From Rhodobacter sp. SY28-1 (GTDB taxonomy: Bacteria > Pseudomonadota > Alphaproteobacteria > Rhodobacterales > Rhodobacteraceae), in NCBI RefSeq assembly GCF_005222785.1, contig NZ_STGH01000002.1:248001-312000 (forward strand): DNA of 64,000 nucleotides. Reading direction: 5' to 3'. Within the stretch, counting starts at the first letter, position 1. Every line of letters starts with the position of its first letter. Below are positions 25,275 to 34,399 of the stretch, in pieces. The notes under the pieces are model-generated. The model was not told the DNA's origin, ran no database searches, and saw only the letters and a program-made list of their open reading frames with translations. The position numbers and the translations under genes are program-made.

Positions 25275-27333
25275 TGGAAACGCGCATGAAGATCACTCTG
25301 TCGCCGCCCACCGCCTGTCGGCGCATCTTGCCTCGATCAGGTCGCTGCTTGACCGGCTGGAAGATCTTGTCGTGCCCGAACGCCTAGGCGTGGCTTCAAG
25401 ACTGGTCCGGGACATGGGTGCCTTCAGCGCCAAGGTCTCGTTGATCGGGCAGGTCAAGGCCGGCAAGACCAAGCTGACCAATGCCCTGACCGGCATGCCG
25501 GAAATGCTGCCCTCGGACGTCAACCCCTGGACCTCGGTCGTGACCTCGATCCATGTCAACACGCCCAAGCCGCGCGGGTCGGATGCGGTCTTCACCTTCT
25601 ACACGGAAAAGGACTGGGCCGAGCTGACCGAAGACGGCGACCATCTTGGCAAGTTGGCGCAGCGCGCGAACTTCGAGGCCGAACAGGACGAGATGCGTGC
25701 GCAGATCAGCGCGATGCGGGCCAAGACCGAAGCGCGGCTGGGCGCGAACTTCAGCTTCCTCCTGGGATAGCAGCACCAGTTCCGCGGCTTCGGGCCGGAC
25801 CTGCTGGAAAAATACGTCTGTCTGGGGGAAGACGGCGAGGTAACTCAGGCCAGCGGCCGCTATGCCGACGTGACCAAGGCGGCGGACCTGTACATCGATT
25901 CGGCCGACTACATCCTGCCGACCACGATCAGCGGCACACCCGGGGTGAATGATCCATTCCTTGCCCGCGAACGGGCCACGCTGGGCAAGACCGACGTCTG
26001 CGTCATCGTCCTGTCCGCGAACCAGGCCTTCAGCACCGTCGACCTTGCACTGATGCGCGTCCTGATGGCGATGAAGGCCGAGCAGATCATCCTGTTCGTC
26101 AACCGGGTGGACGAGCTGGAAAACCCCGATGTGCAGATCCCCGAGATCGACGCCTTCATCCGCGGGGTCCTGCAGTCGAAGGGGATCCGAACGCGGGTTC
26201 CGATCATCTACGGCAGCGCGGTCTGGGCCGAACTGGCCATGCGCGGCGAACAGTCCACGATCCCCCGCGCCGCACTGCAGCGGCTGATGCTTCTGGCCGA
26301 CGCCCGCGTGGTTCGCGCCGGAAAGACCGGGACGGGTGACAAGTTGCACCTGGGACAGCCGCCCTACAGCACCGACAAGATCCGCGACCTGTCGGGCATC
26401 AGCGAGCTGAAGAACCTCATTACCCACAAGTCGGTGATGAATGTCGGCGCGCCCTTCGCCGCTGATGTCCTGGTGCGGGCAACCGACGTGGCGCAGCAGT
26501 CGATCATCCTGTTGTCGGACACTCTCGACGGCGAACTGAAGATCAGGCCGAACCTCGACATGAACGCGATGATCGCGCGGATGCAGCGGCTTCTGCACGG
26601 GCTGGAGGTCGACTTTCCGCAACTGGCCACCACGATCACCGAACGCATGCTGATCAAGATGTCGACCGCCTTCCGCGAGTTCATCGACCACGAAAGCGCG
26701 CGGCTGCGCGACATGGCGCTTGACGGGAACCGGATGACCACTTGGTCGCCCGACACCGACCATCTGCGCACCGAGCTGAACAACGCCTACCACGCCTTCG
26801 CGACCGAGATGAGCGAAGACATCGGCGCGATCTATGAACGGACCGCCAATTCCATCAGCGCGATCTATGCTGAAATCCTTGACGGCCAAAGCCAGCTGTT
26901 TTCGGTGCAGGCCCCGCAATTGTCCGAGCCGAAGACACCGCCGACCCTGATGCGGACGATGAGCTTCGACGTCAAGACATCCTGGATCGGCAGCTGGCTG
27001 GCAAAAGCCACCGGACCAGCCACGATGATAAAACGGCTGAATGATCTTGTTACCTCCGAGATGGTGAATTTTCTCGACGAACTGCGCAATGAACATGTCT
27101 CGGACTTTGTTCACGCTGCCCGCCAGACCCTGCATGCGTTTCTTGTCGAACATCTGGAAACCTTGCAAAAGCTGGCGTCTGTCGATGGGGCCGCCCGTGG
27201 CAATCAGGCGCGGCAAAAACTGGGAACTGAAATTGAGGTACGGAAGCGGCTTGTTTCACTGAAAGGTCTCCTGTCGGAATTGCAGGCCCAGACCGAAGCT
27301 GTCGTTGCGGACTTTCGGTTGAAGCGCAAATGA
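25271..27333 (+). pseudogene. Dynamin-like GTPase A, interrupted by an in-frame TAG
   Basis: About 687 codons encode a dynamin-family GTPase: P-loop GQVKAGKTKLTN, a Thr-bearing loop PSDVNPWTSVV, G4 FVNRVDELEN, then long helices for the stalk and the C-terminal stretch VNFLDELRNEHVSDFVH. The reading is broken by TAG at 25768-25770, where the same frame continues at once with QHQFRGFGPDLLEKYVC; CAG would restore it. The coupled ATG at 25271 is in a different frame from the GTPase, which points to a one-base deletion near 25285. The G3 loop reads SGTPG where DTPG is expected. Without the ATG start, a GTG at 25372 is the next candidate. Confidence 0.75.
25768..25770 (+). other. In-frame amber codon in dynamin-like gene A
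   Basis: TAG separates FSFLLG from QHQFRGFGPD in one continuous frame with conserved sequence on both sides. A single C-to-T change from CAG explains it. Confidence 0.85.
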
Positions 27334-28484
27334 CGGACATCATATCGCAGCGGGCGCGGGCCTATCTTGCGGCCTGGCACTCGCGACGGCCGACGCTTGC
27401 CTTGATGGGGGAATTCAGCTCGGGCAAGTCGGCCCTCTTGAACTGCCTCCTCGACCGCCGGCTGCTGCCCACCCGGGTAACTGCAACCGACATGCCGGCG
27501 ATCTGGATCAGCCATGGCGCGACGGAGCGGGTGACCGGGCTTGGCTTCGACGGCCACCTCGTCGAACTGACGATGGCCGAACTGACCGAAGGCCAGGCGA
27601 TGCGGTTTCTCTGCATCCGGATCGAGATCGATGCGAAGATCCTGGAACGTGTCGATATCATTGATACTCCAGGCATTTCCGACCCGCGCATGACGACGGA
27701 CATCGTCGAGGAAGTGGCGCGGAACGTCGATTTCGTGGTCTGGTGTTCGCCGATGACGCAAGCCTGGCGGCAGACGGAGCGAGCGTTCTGGAAGGCCCTG
27801 CCCGACAGGATCAAACTCGCCAGTATCCTGGCGCTGACCCGGGCCGACCTGATCGCCAGCACTAGGGACACCGACAAGGTGATCCGGCGCTGCACGGCGG
27901 AATCCGACGGCAGTTTTTCGGCCGTTCTGCCCGTTGCCGCCCCCTTGGCAGCCAAGGCCAAGGCCGCTTCCAGCGATTAGGACCGAGCAGACCTGATGCG
28001 GGCAAGCGGGATTGCAGAGTTTTGCCTGAAGCTTGACCAATCGGTCGCCGAAGCCGAAAGACTTTGCGCTGCCCACACACTGGTTGATGAGCCGGTTGCG
28101 CTAAAAATCCTGCCGCTGACCGCTGATATGCGGGAGCGGTCAGAAAGCGTGATTTCGAAGAAAAAGACGCCCTCCGCCAAGGCCGCGCCGAAGGCTTCTC
28201 AGAAGCGGATCTGGGGAATTGATTCACTACTGGAAGTTGTCAAAAACTTCCCACCAAATGAGCAAGGATTGGACATAATCCGCCATCTTCTTAACCAAAA
28301 GTTAACCGAAAAACCAGTCACTGTCGAGCATCGGGACGTTCTTGTCCGGGCTTTGACCGGAAGTGCGATTGGTGCAATGAGCGTTGAGAAGTTCTTGAAG
28401 CAGGTAGAGCATGAAGTTCAAGACTTTGCTGACGGCCCTTGGTGTGACCTCCGTCCGCAAGCCAACCAAAGAGAGCGCGGTTGA
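27330..28484 (+). pseudogene. Dynamin-like GTPase B, interrupted by an in-frame TAG
   Basis: The frame starts four bases before the end of gene A (ATGA overlap). It shows P-loop GEFSSGKSALLN, G3 IIDTPGISDP and G4 LALTRADLI, all intact. TAG at 27978-27980 interrupts it after AKAASSD; the same frame then runs 168 more codons beginning DRADLMRASGIAEF. The full product would be about 383 residues, short for a dynamin, with a compact helical tail. The end overlaps the roadblock gene by 74 bases. Paired dynamins with shared operons usually work as hetero-oligomers on membranes; that role is inferred here. Confidence 0.75.
27978..27980 (+). other. In-frame amber codon in dynamin-like gene B
   Basis: TAG lies between ASSD and DRADLMRASG in one frame, at the boundary between the GTPase domain and the tail. 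It is the second TAG of this kind in the cluster. Confidence 0.85.
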
Positions 28485-28893
28485 AGCAACCGCCGCTGGA
28501 ACCGAAACCGAGGGGCTGGCCCTCAAGAAGGAAAAAGAAATGGCAATTGATCTCAAGGGACTGAACGAGATTTCGGGCTTCATCGCGGGCTGCCTGGTGG
28601 ACAGCGACACCGGCCTGATGATGGCTGCCGAGGGCAGCGGCTCGTTCGACATCGAGGGTGCAGCCGCAGCGAACACCGAAGTGGTGAAAGCCAAGCGCGC
28701 CGCGATGAAGATGCTGAAGCTGAGCGATCACATCGAAGACATCCTGATCTCGCTGGGCAAGCAGTATCACCTGATCCGCCCGATGGAAAAGAACCCGGCA
28801 GTCTTCATGTACGTCGCCCTGGACCGCAAGGCCGCGAACCTGGGCATGGCCCGCGTTCAGGTCAAGAACATCGAGCAGGCTCAGTCGTTCTGA
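28411..28893 (+). CDS. Roadblock/LC7-domain protein
   Basis: The 160-residue product has a basic/acidic leader of about 42 residues and then a roadblock/LC7 domain: LNEISGFIAGCLVDSDTGLMMAAEG, split at the usual strand turn, and a C-terminal half ending in ALDRKAANLGMARVQVKNI. These domains regulate small GTPases, as MglB does for MglA. Codon use favours this frame in the overlap with dynamin gene B; a start at 28537 with AAGGA upstream would give just the domain. It is the only undamaged gene of the cluster, and a strong hairpin follows it. Confidence 0.8.
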   Translation: MKFKTLLTALGVTSVRKPTKESAVEATAAGTETEGLALKKEKEMAIDLKGLNEISGFIAGCLVDSDTGLMMAAEGSGSFDIEGAAAANTEVVKAKRAAMKMLKLSDHIEDILISLGKQYHLIRPMEKNPAVFMYVALDRKAANLGMARVQVKNIEQAQSF

Positions 28894-28908
28894 TACCGGA
28901 CCGCGCGT

Positions 28909-28935
28909 CCGGCAGGGGGAACCGTCCCCTGCCGG
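28909..28935 (+). terminator. Hairpin after the roadblock gene
   Basis: CCGGCAGGGG and CCCCTGCCGG form a perfect ten-base stem with a seven-base loop, 16 bases after the stop. There is no T-run, but it separates this operon from the convergent AraC gene. Confidence 0.75.
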
Positions 28936-28967
28936 ATGCGCTCATCTGCGTCCGTCGCGGCGCAACC

Positions 28968-29894
28968 CTAGCGCAGATCCATCTGGATGTAGTGCTGACG
29001 CAGCGCTGCAGGCGAGATGCCATATCCCGCGCGAAACTGGGCGTAGAACTGGGTGATCGAGCTGAACCCGCTCTGCTCGGCCACCGCCGAGATCGCCGTC
29101 GAACTTTCCACCAACAGCGCCCGCGCCCGCATCAGCCGCATCCGGTTGATGAACTGTTTCAACGGCACCTGCATGGTCTTTGAAAACAGCGACAGAGCAT
29201 AGTTTTCATGCAGCCCGGTGACCGCCGTCACCTGCGCGTTCAGCAGCGGTTTGTCCAGATTTTCAAGCACATAGCGCACCATCGCGATGATGTGGCGCAC
29301 ATGGGCGGAGCTGAGCGAACGGTCCGTCCCGATCTCGTGCTGGGGCGGGCGCAGGAAATCGACCCCGGTGATCGCCGCGCGGCGGAACAGCGCGTTCAGC
29401 TCCATCTTGACGATCTCGGCCCGTTCGAAATCGCCCGACCGGTAGTCCATATACCAGCGCTGCACGAGGTCGCTGTCGCAGAGCGAGGGGGGCAGCACCG
29501 CCATGCCGCGTCCGATCAGTGCGGCCTGCAGCGGCATGATGTGACGCATCTGCAGGAAACTGTCCAAGGGCAGGTAGATGTTGGCCAGCCGCTGTGCCCC
29601 CTCGCCGACCGGGTCGATTCCGGTCAGCTGATGCGGCACCCCGGCCCAGAACAGCACCAGCCGCCCCTCGGGCACCGTCAGGCTGGTGCCGTCAAAGTCG
29701 TAGTCCATCCGGAAGTTCATCGCGAAGTTCAGCTCGACATGGCCGTGCCAGTGCGGCAGCGCCATCAGTTCGGGTTCAAAGATGCGGATGCCGAAGCGGC
29801 CGAAGGCGCGGTTGCGCGAATAGAAATGCCGGTCGTGGTTCGGCACCGGCATCGGGTTGCGCCGCCTTTGCGCCGTGCTGCGACCGCCGTCCAT
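28968..29894 (-). CDS. AraC-family regulator of the glycoside uptake operon
   Basis: The 308-residue protein has an N-terminal cupin sensing domain (PHWHGHVELNF near residue 50) and two helix-turn-helix motifs in the last 100 residues, including SAVAEQSGFSSITQFYAQFRA. This layout resembles MelR-type regulators of galactosides. It is divergent from the substrate-binding protein gene and so probably activates it. Starts at 29894 (GGAAGG upstream) or 29852 are both possible. The stop is TAG. Confidence 0.88.
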   Translation of the reverse strand: MDGGRSTAQRRRNPMPVPNHDRHFYSRNRAFGRFGIRIFEPELMALPHWHGHVELNFAMNFRMDYDFDGTSLTVPEGRLVLFWAGVPHQLTGIDPVGEGAQRLANIYLPLDSFLQMRHIMPLQAALIGRGMAVLPPSLCDSDLVQRWYMDYRSGDFERAEIVKMELNALFRRAAITGVDFLRPPQHEIGTDRSLSSAHVRHIIAMVRYVLENLDKPLLNAQVTAVTGLHENYALSLFSKTMQVPLKQFINRMRLMRARALLVESSTAISAVAEQSGFSSITQFYAQFRAGYGISPAALRQHYIQMDLR

Positions 29895-30069
29895 CCCCAC
29901 CCTTCCCCGCCGATCTTAGAAAACCGGAAAACTATCTGACAAAGTGATATTGTTGGAAGCGCCCGACTTCCGCAAGCTTTGACTGTCGGACGGGGGAGGA
30001 GGAATTCTTCGACCGGCGGCCCAGTCAACGTCGAACGACCTGGAACAACCACAGGTCAAGGGAGGTACT

Positions 30070-32142
30070 ATGACGATCCGTATCCAGCGCGTCGCTTTGG
30101 CGACGTTGCTTCTGGGGGTGTCTACCGGGGCGGTGATGGCCGAGATGGCCGCGCCGACTGCCCCGCCAGAGGCCCCCAAGTTCGAGGCGCAGACCGAACC
30201 GGTCTATGTCAACCGCTCGGACATCTTCGAGTTCAAGGCCCTGCCCGCCTATTCCGAACCGGCCTGGGTCACGGCCTTCGTGGATGCGGGCAAGCTGCCG
30301 CCGGTGGCCGAACGCCTGCCGAAGGAACCGCTGGTGTACAAGGCCGCGAACATGCCCGACGGCCCCGGCGTCTATGGCGACGTGATGCGCCATGTGATCG
30401 GCGGCCGGCCCGAGGGGTGGAACTTCTGGGCCGGGCAATCCTACGGCTGGGGCGGGATCGACATCGGCCTGGTCGAATGTCTGACGCGGACAGGCCCGCT
30501 GTTCACCGTGAACTCCGAAGACCTGCAGCCGATGCCGAACCTGGCGAAAAGCTGGGAATGGTCCGAGGACGGCAAGGTCCTGACCATCAAGCTGATCGAG
30601 GGCGCCAAGTGGTCGGACGGCGACCCCTTCGACGTCGAGGACATCGAGTTCTACTGGAACGATGTCATCATGGACGAGCAGGTCACCCCGCTGATGGGCG
30701 CAAGCCCCGCCACCTACAACAACGCGACCTTCGCCAAGGTGGACGACTACACCTTCACCCTGACCTTCCAGGAAGCTTTCCCGGAACAGGTCCTCTACGC
30801 GATGGCCTACGGCAATTTCTGCCCCGGCCCGGCGCATGTCCTGAAGCCGAAGCATCCGAAATACGGCGGCGAAAGCTATGAGGCCTTCCTGAACGCCTTC
30901 CCGTCGGACTACATGAACTTCCCGACGATGGGCGCCTGGGTCGTGGTCGAACACCGCCCCGATGACATCGTGGTGAAACGCCGCAACCCCTATTACTGGA
31001 AGGTCGACGAGACCGGCCAGCAGCTGCCCTATCTGGACGAGATGCACTTCCGTCTGTCCACCTGGGGTGACCGCGACGTGCAGGCCGTGGCCGGGACGGG
31101 CGACTTCTCGAACCTGGAACAGCCGGAAAACTATGTGGAAAGCCTGAAGAAGGCCGCCGATCCGGCCAGCCCGGCGCGTCTGGCCTTTGGTCCGCGGTCC
31201 ATCGGCTACCAGATGTTCTTCAACACCTCGGCCAACGGCTGGGGCGAGCCCGATGCCCGGGCGCAGGGCGTGCGCGAGCTGAACCGGAACCTCGATTTCC
31301 GCAAGGCCGTGACCTACGCGATGGACCGGCAGCGGCTGGGCGACAGTCTGGTGAAAGGCCCGTTCACTGCGCCTTATGCCGGGGGTCTCCTGACCTCGAC
31401 CTCGTTCTACGATGCGGGTTCGACGGTGTTCTATCCGTTCGACCAGGCCTCGGCGAAAGAGGCGCTGGCGGCGGCCGGGCTGACCGATGGCGACGGCAAC
31501 GGCTTTGTCGACGCACCCGGCGGCGGTGACCTGACGGTCACGCTTCTGGCCAATGCCGACTATGCCACCGACAAGAACCTCGCCGAAGGCGTGATCGCGA
31601 TGATGGCGGATGTGGGCGTCAAGGTCACGCTGAACAGCCTGACCGGCAAGGACTATGACAACGCCCGCGATTCTGGCGCCTGGGACTGGCTGGTACGTCG
31701 CAACGACCAGGAGTTCGTCTCGGTCGTCCAGGGCACCGACCGGCTTGCTCCGATCGGTCCGATGACGGCGGTCTGGCACCGTGCGAACGGGGCAGGCGAG
31801 ATGGACCTTCTGCCCTATGAAGAGCAGCTGGTCGAGGCGATCAAGGCCTTCACCGGCACGCGCGACGCCGCCGCCAAGATCGAGGCGATGAAGACCTACC
31901 AGAAGGTGTTCACCGAAAACGTGACGGCCGTCGGCCTGACCTCCTATCCCGGTGCGCTGATCATCAACAAGCGTTTCGCCAACATCCCGGCGGGGGCTCC
32001 GATCTTCATGTACAACTGGGCAGAGGACAACATCATCCGTGAACGTGTCTTCGTACCGGCCGACAAGCAGCTTGGCGCCGAACTGCATCCGCAGACCCTG
32101 CCCGGTGCTCCGGGCTCGGCCGGGCCGGTGAGCGCGAATTAA
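30070..32142 (+). CDS. ABC transporter substrate-binding protein, family 5 (Opp/Agp type)
   Basis: The 690-residue precursor starts with a signal peptide (LATLLLGVSTGAVMAEM) and contains the family 5 landmarks LAKSWEWSEDGKVLTIKL, GAKWSDGDPFDVEDIEFYW and NPYYWKVDETGQQLPYLDE. It is large for OppA and resembles the galactoside-binding AgpA of rhizobia. AGGGAGG lies eight bases before the ATG. Four transporter genes and two glycosidases follow, so the ligand is likely an alpha-galactoside or related oligosaccharide. Confidence 0.9.
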   Translation: MTIRIQRVALATLLLGVSTGAVMAEMAAPTAPPEAPKFEAQTEPVYVNRSDIFEFKALPAYSEPAWVTAFVDAGKLPPVAERLPKEPLVYKAANMPDGPGVYGDVMRHVIGGRPEGWNFWAGQSYGWGGIDIGLVECLTRTGPLFTVNSEDLQPMPNLAKSWEWSEDGKVLTIKLIEGAKWSDGDPFDVEDIEFYWNDVIMDEQVTPLMGASPATYNNATFAKVDDYTFTLTFQEAFPEQVLYAMAYGNFCPGPAHVLKPKHPKYGGESYEAFLNAFPSDYMNFPTMGAWVVVEHRPDDIVVKRRNPYYWKVDETGQQLPYLDEMHFRLSTWGDRDVQAVAGTGDFSNLEQPENYVESLKKAADPASPARLAFGPRSIGYQMFFNTSANGWGEPDARAQGVRELNRNLDFRKAVTYAMDRQRLGDSLVKGPFTAPYAGGLLTSTSFYDAGSTVFYPFDQASAKEALAAAGLTDGDGNGFVDAPGGGDLTVTLLANADYATDKNLAEGVIAMMADVGVKVTLNSLTGKDYDNARDSGAWDWLVRRNDQEFVSVVQGTDRLAPIGPMTAVWHRANGAGEMDLLPYEEQLVEAIKAFTGTRDAAAKIEAMKTYQKVFTENVTAVGLTSYPGALIINKRFANIPAGAPIFMYNWAEDNIIRERVFVPADKQLGAELHPQTLPGAPGSAGPVSAN

Positions 32143-32160
32143 GGGTTTCCTCCCGAAGTT

Positions 32161-32188
32161 CGGGGGCGGCAGACGACCGTCGCCCCCG
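32161..32188 (+). terminator. Hairpin between the binding protein and permease genes
   Basis: CGGGGGCG and CGCCCCCG form an eight-base stem 19 bases after the binding-protein stop, with no T-run. It may stabilise the upstream mRNA or partly terminate, giving more binding protein than permease. Confidence 0.6.
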
Positions 32189-32241
32189 GACACCCAAGGC
32201 TTCACCCCGTCCTTTCCCCTTTTCCTAGGCAGGTAACCGCG

Positions 32242-33267
32242 ATGCTGGGCTTTCTTGGCGTCCGCCTGATGCAATCGGTGCCGGTCCTGATCGTGATGAG
32301 CTTCATCACCTTCATGATCATCCAGGCCCCTCCAGGCGACTACGGCGACTTCATCCGGACCAACATGATCGTGCAGGGCGGGGCCTCGCCCGAGGCGGCA
32401 ACCGCAGCCGCCAACCAGTATCGCGAAACGCACGGCCTGAACGATCCGCTGATCCTGCAGTATTTCTACTGGATCTGGGGCATCGTCAGCGAAGGCGACT
32501 TCGGCCAGTCCTACGCCTACAACAAGCCGGTATCCGAGATCCTTGCCCAGCGCCTGCCGCCCACCATCGCCATCGCGCTGACCTGCCACCTTCTGGCGAC
32601 CGTGATCGGCATCGGCTTCGGCATCCTTGCCGCCACCCGGCAATACACCTGGGTCGATACCGTCCTTAGCTTCGTCAGCTTCATGGGCATGACGATCCCG
32701 CGCTTCCTCCTCGCGCTCATCATCCTCTACATCCTGGTGTTCAAGCTGAACGTGCAGGAGATCGGGTCGTTCTACTCCAGCCGCTATGGTGGGCAGCCCT
32801 ATTGGGAGGGCTTCCTCGACTTCAACTGGGGCAAGTTCTGGAACCTGATCCAGCATGTCTGGCCCGTCATCGCCGTCGCGGCCTTCGGGGGGCTGGCCTA
32901 CAACATGCGGGTGATGCGGGCGAACCTGCTGGACACGCTGAACGCCCAGTACATTGAGACTGCGCGGGCCAAGGGCCTTGGCGAAGGCGCGGTCATCATG
33001 CGCCACGCGGTCCCCAACGCGCTGCACCCCCTGGTCGCCTATCAGGGCGTCGTGCTGCCCTACATGCTGACGGGTGAGATCGAGGTGGCCATCGTCTTCG
33101 GCCTGGCCACCATCGGCCCGGCCATCGTCGGCTCCATGGCCATCGGCGATGTCTATGTCACCGCGACGCTGCTCCTCGTCCTTGGCGCAACCCTCATCAT
33201 CGGCAACATCATTGCCGACCTCCTCTTGGCCGTGCTTGACCCGCGCATCCGGGTGGGGGGCAACTGA
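32242..33267 (+). CDS. ABC transporter permease, DppB/OppB type
   Basis: The 341-residue protein has six membrane helices, starting FLGVRLMQSVPVLIVMSFI. The EAA-type loop ETARAKGLGEGAVIMRHAVPNAL contacts the ATPase. It forms the channel with the next permease, whose ATG overlaps this stop. The N-terminal periplasmic part includes YGDFIRTNMIVQGGA, slightly longer than peptide permeases. Confidence 0.95.
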   Translation: MLGFLGVRLMQSVPVLIVMSFITFMIIQAPPGDYGDFIRTNMIVQGGASPEAATAAANQYRETHGLNDPLILQYFYWIWGIVSEGDFGQSYAYNKPVSEILAQRLPPTIAIALTCHLLATVIGIGFGILAATRQYTWVDTVLSFVSFMGMTIPRFLLALIILYILVFKLNVQEIGSFYSSRYGGQPYWEGFLDFNWGKFWNLIQHVWPVIAVAAFGGLAYNMRVMRANLLDTLNAQYIETARAKGLGEGAVIMRHAVPNALHPLVAYQGVVLPYMLTGEIEVAIVFGLATIGPAIVGSMAIGDVYVTATLLLVLGATLIIGNIIADLLLAVLDPRIRVGGN

Positions 33268-34391
33268 TGGCCACGATCCACGAAGGCGAAGCCGCCGATG
33301 CCCGCGTCTCGACCGTCTCGACCACATCGCAAAGCTATCTGGCGCTGGTCTGGCGGCGGTTTCGCAAGTCCATCCCCGGGATGCTGGGCCTGATCCTCGT
33401 CTCGCTTCTGTTCCTGATCGCGATCTTCGCCGAGTTCTTCGCACCGCAGAACCCCAACGCCAACGGCGCCTCCTTCGCGCCGCCGGATCAGATCAGCTTC
33501 ACCACCAAGGAGGGCTTCACCCTCTGGCCCGTGGTCTATGCCATCACGGAAAGCGAGGAGCTGGACCCGATCACCTTCCAGCCGCTCATGGGCCCCGACC
33601 TCGACAACCCGCGCCCGCTCGCCTTCTTTGTCGAGGGGTGGAGCTACAATCTCTTCGGCCTGATCCCGATGGACACCCATTTCATCGGCCTTGCGGACGG
33701 GACGCCCCTGCGGCTTCTTGGCACCGACAAGCTGGGCCGTGATGTCCTGAGCCGCGGGATCATGGGCAGCCGGATCAGCCTGACCATCGCGCTGACCTCG
33801 ATCACCCTCATCACCATCGCGGGCACGCTTCTGGGCATCACCTCGGGCTATATCGGGGGCCGCTTCGACCTGTGGTTCCAGCGGTTCGTGGAAATCGTGC
33901 TCGCCTTCCCGCAGCTGCCCTTGTACCTGACGCTGACTACCCTGATCCCGGTCACCGCGCCCTCGCCCGTCTTCATCGCCTTCGTGATCCTCGTCATCGC
34001 GGGCCTCGGCTGGGCGCAGCTTTCCCGCGAGGTCCGGTCAAAGACCATGGCCATGGCCAAGGTCGACTATGTCCGCGCCGCACAGGCCGTGGGCGCAAGT
34101 GACGGGCGCATCATCACCCGTCACATCCTGCCCAACGTGATGAGCCATGTGATCGTCTCGATCACCCTTGGCATCCCGGCCATCGTGCTTCTGGAGTCGT
34201 TCCTCGGCTATCTCGGCTTTGCCGTGAAACCGCCCTTGATCTCCTGGGGCCTGATGCTGCAGGACGCCTCAACTTTCTCGGTCATCGGCTCCTACCCCTG
34301 GATCCTGTCGCCGGTGGGCTTCATCCTTCTCGCCGTCTTCGCCTTCAACGCCCTTGGGGATGGCCTCCGCGATGCCATCGACCCATATTGA
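33267..34391 (+). CDS. ABC transporter permease, DppC/OppC type
   Basis: The 374-residue protein has a cytoplasmic N-terminus, a first helix near residues 36-55, and a periplasmic insert of about 90 residues before LLGTDKLGRDVLSRGIMGS, the DppC landmark. The EAA loop is DYVRAAQAVGASDGRIITRH. It pairs with the preceding permease. The next gene starts nine bases after its stop. Confidence 0.95.
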   Translation: MATIHEGEAADARVSTVSTTSQSYLALVWRRFRKSIPGMLGLILVSLLFLIAIFAEFFAPQNPNANGASFAPPDQISFTTKEGFTLWPVVYAITESEELDPITFQPLMGPDLDNPRPLAFFVEGWSYNLFGLIPMDTHFIGLADGTPLRLLGTDKLGRDVLSRGIMGSRISLTIALTSITLITIAGTLLGITSGYIGGRFDLWFQRFVEIVLAFPQLPLYLTLTTLIPVTAPSPVFIAFVILVIAGLGWAQLSREVRSKTMAMAKVDYVRAAQAVGASDGRIITRHILPNVMSHVIVSITLGIPAIVLLESFLGYLGFAVKPPLISWGLMLQDASTFSVIGSYPWILSPVGFILLAVFAFNALGDGLRDAIDPY

Positions 34392-34399
34392 GGCCGCCC

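Noticed and set aside
25396-27216. 606-codon leftward frame opposite dynamin-like gene A
   Set aside because: The forward strand has clear GTPase motifs on both sides of the TAG; the reverse product is His/Asp/Arg-rich with no recognisable fold.
24396-28484. Genome-wide amber reassignment as the explanation for the two TAG codons
   Set aside because: Other genes in the window end in TAG with normal family length (transporter ATPase at 36010, AraC gene at 28968), and gene A carries further damage.
30025-33444. 1139-codon leftward frame opposite the transporter genes
   Set aside because: It mirrors the codon structure of the binding protein and permease genes and shows no domain of its own.
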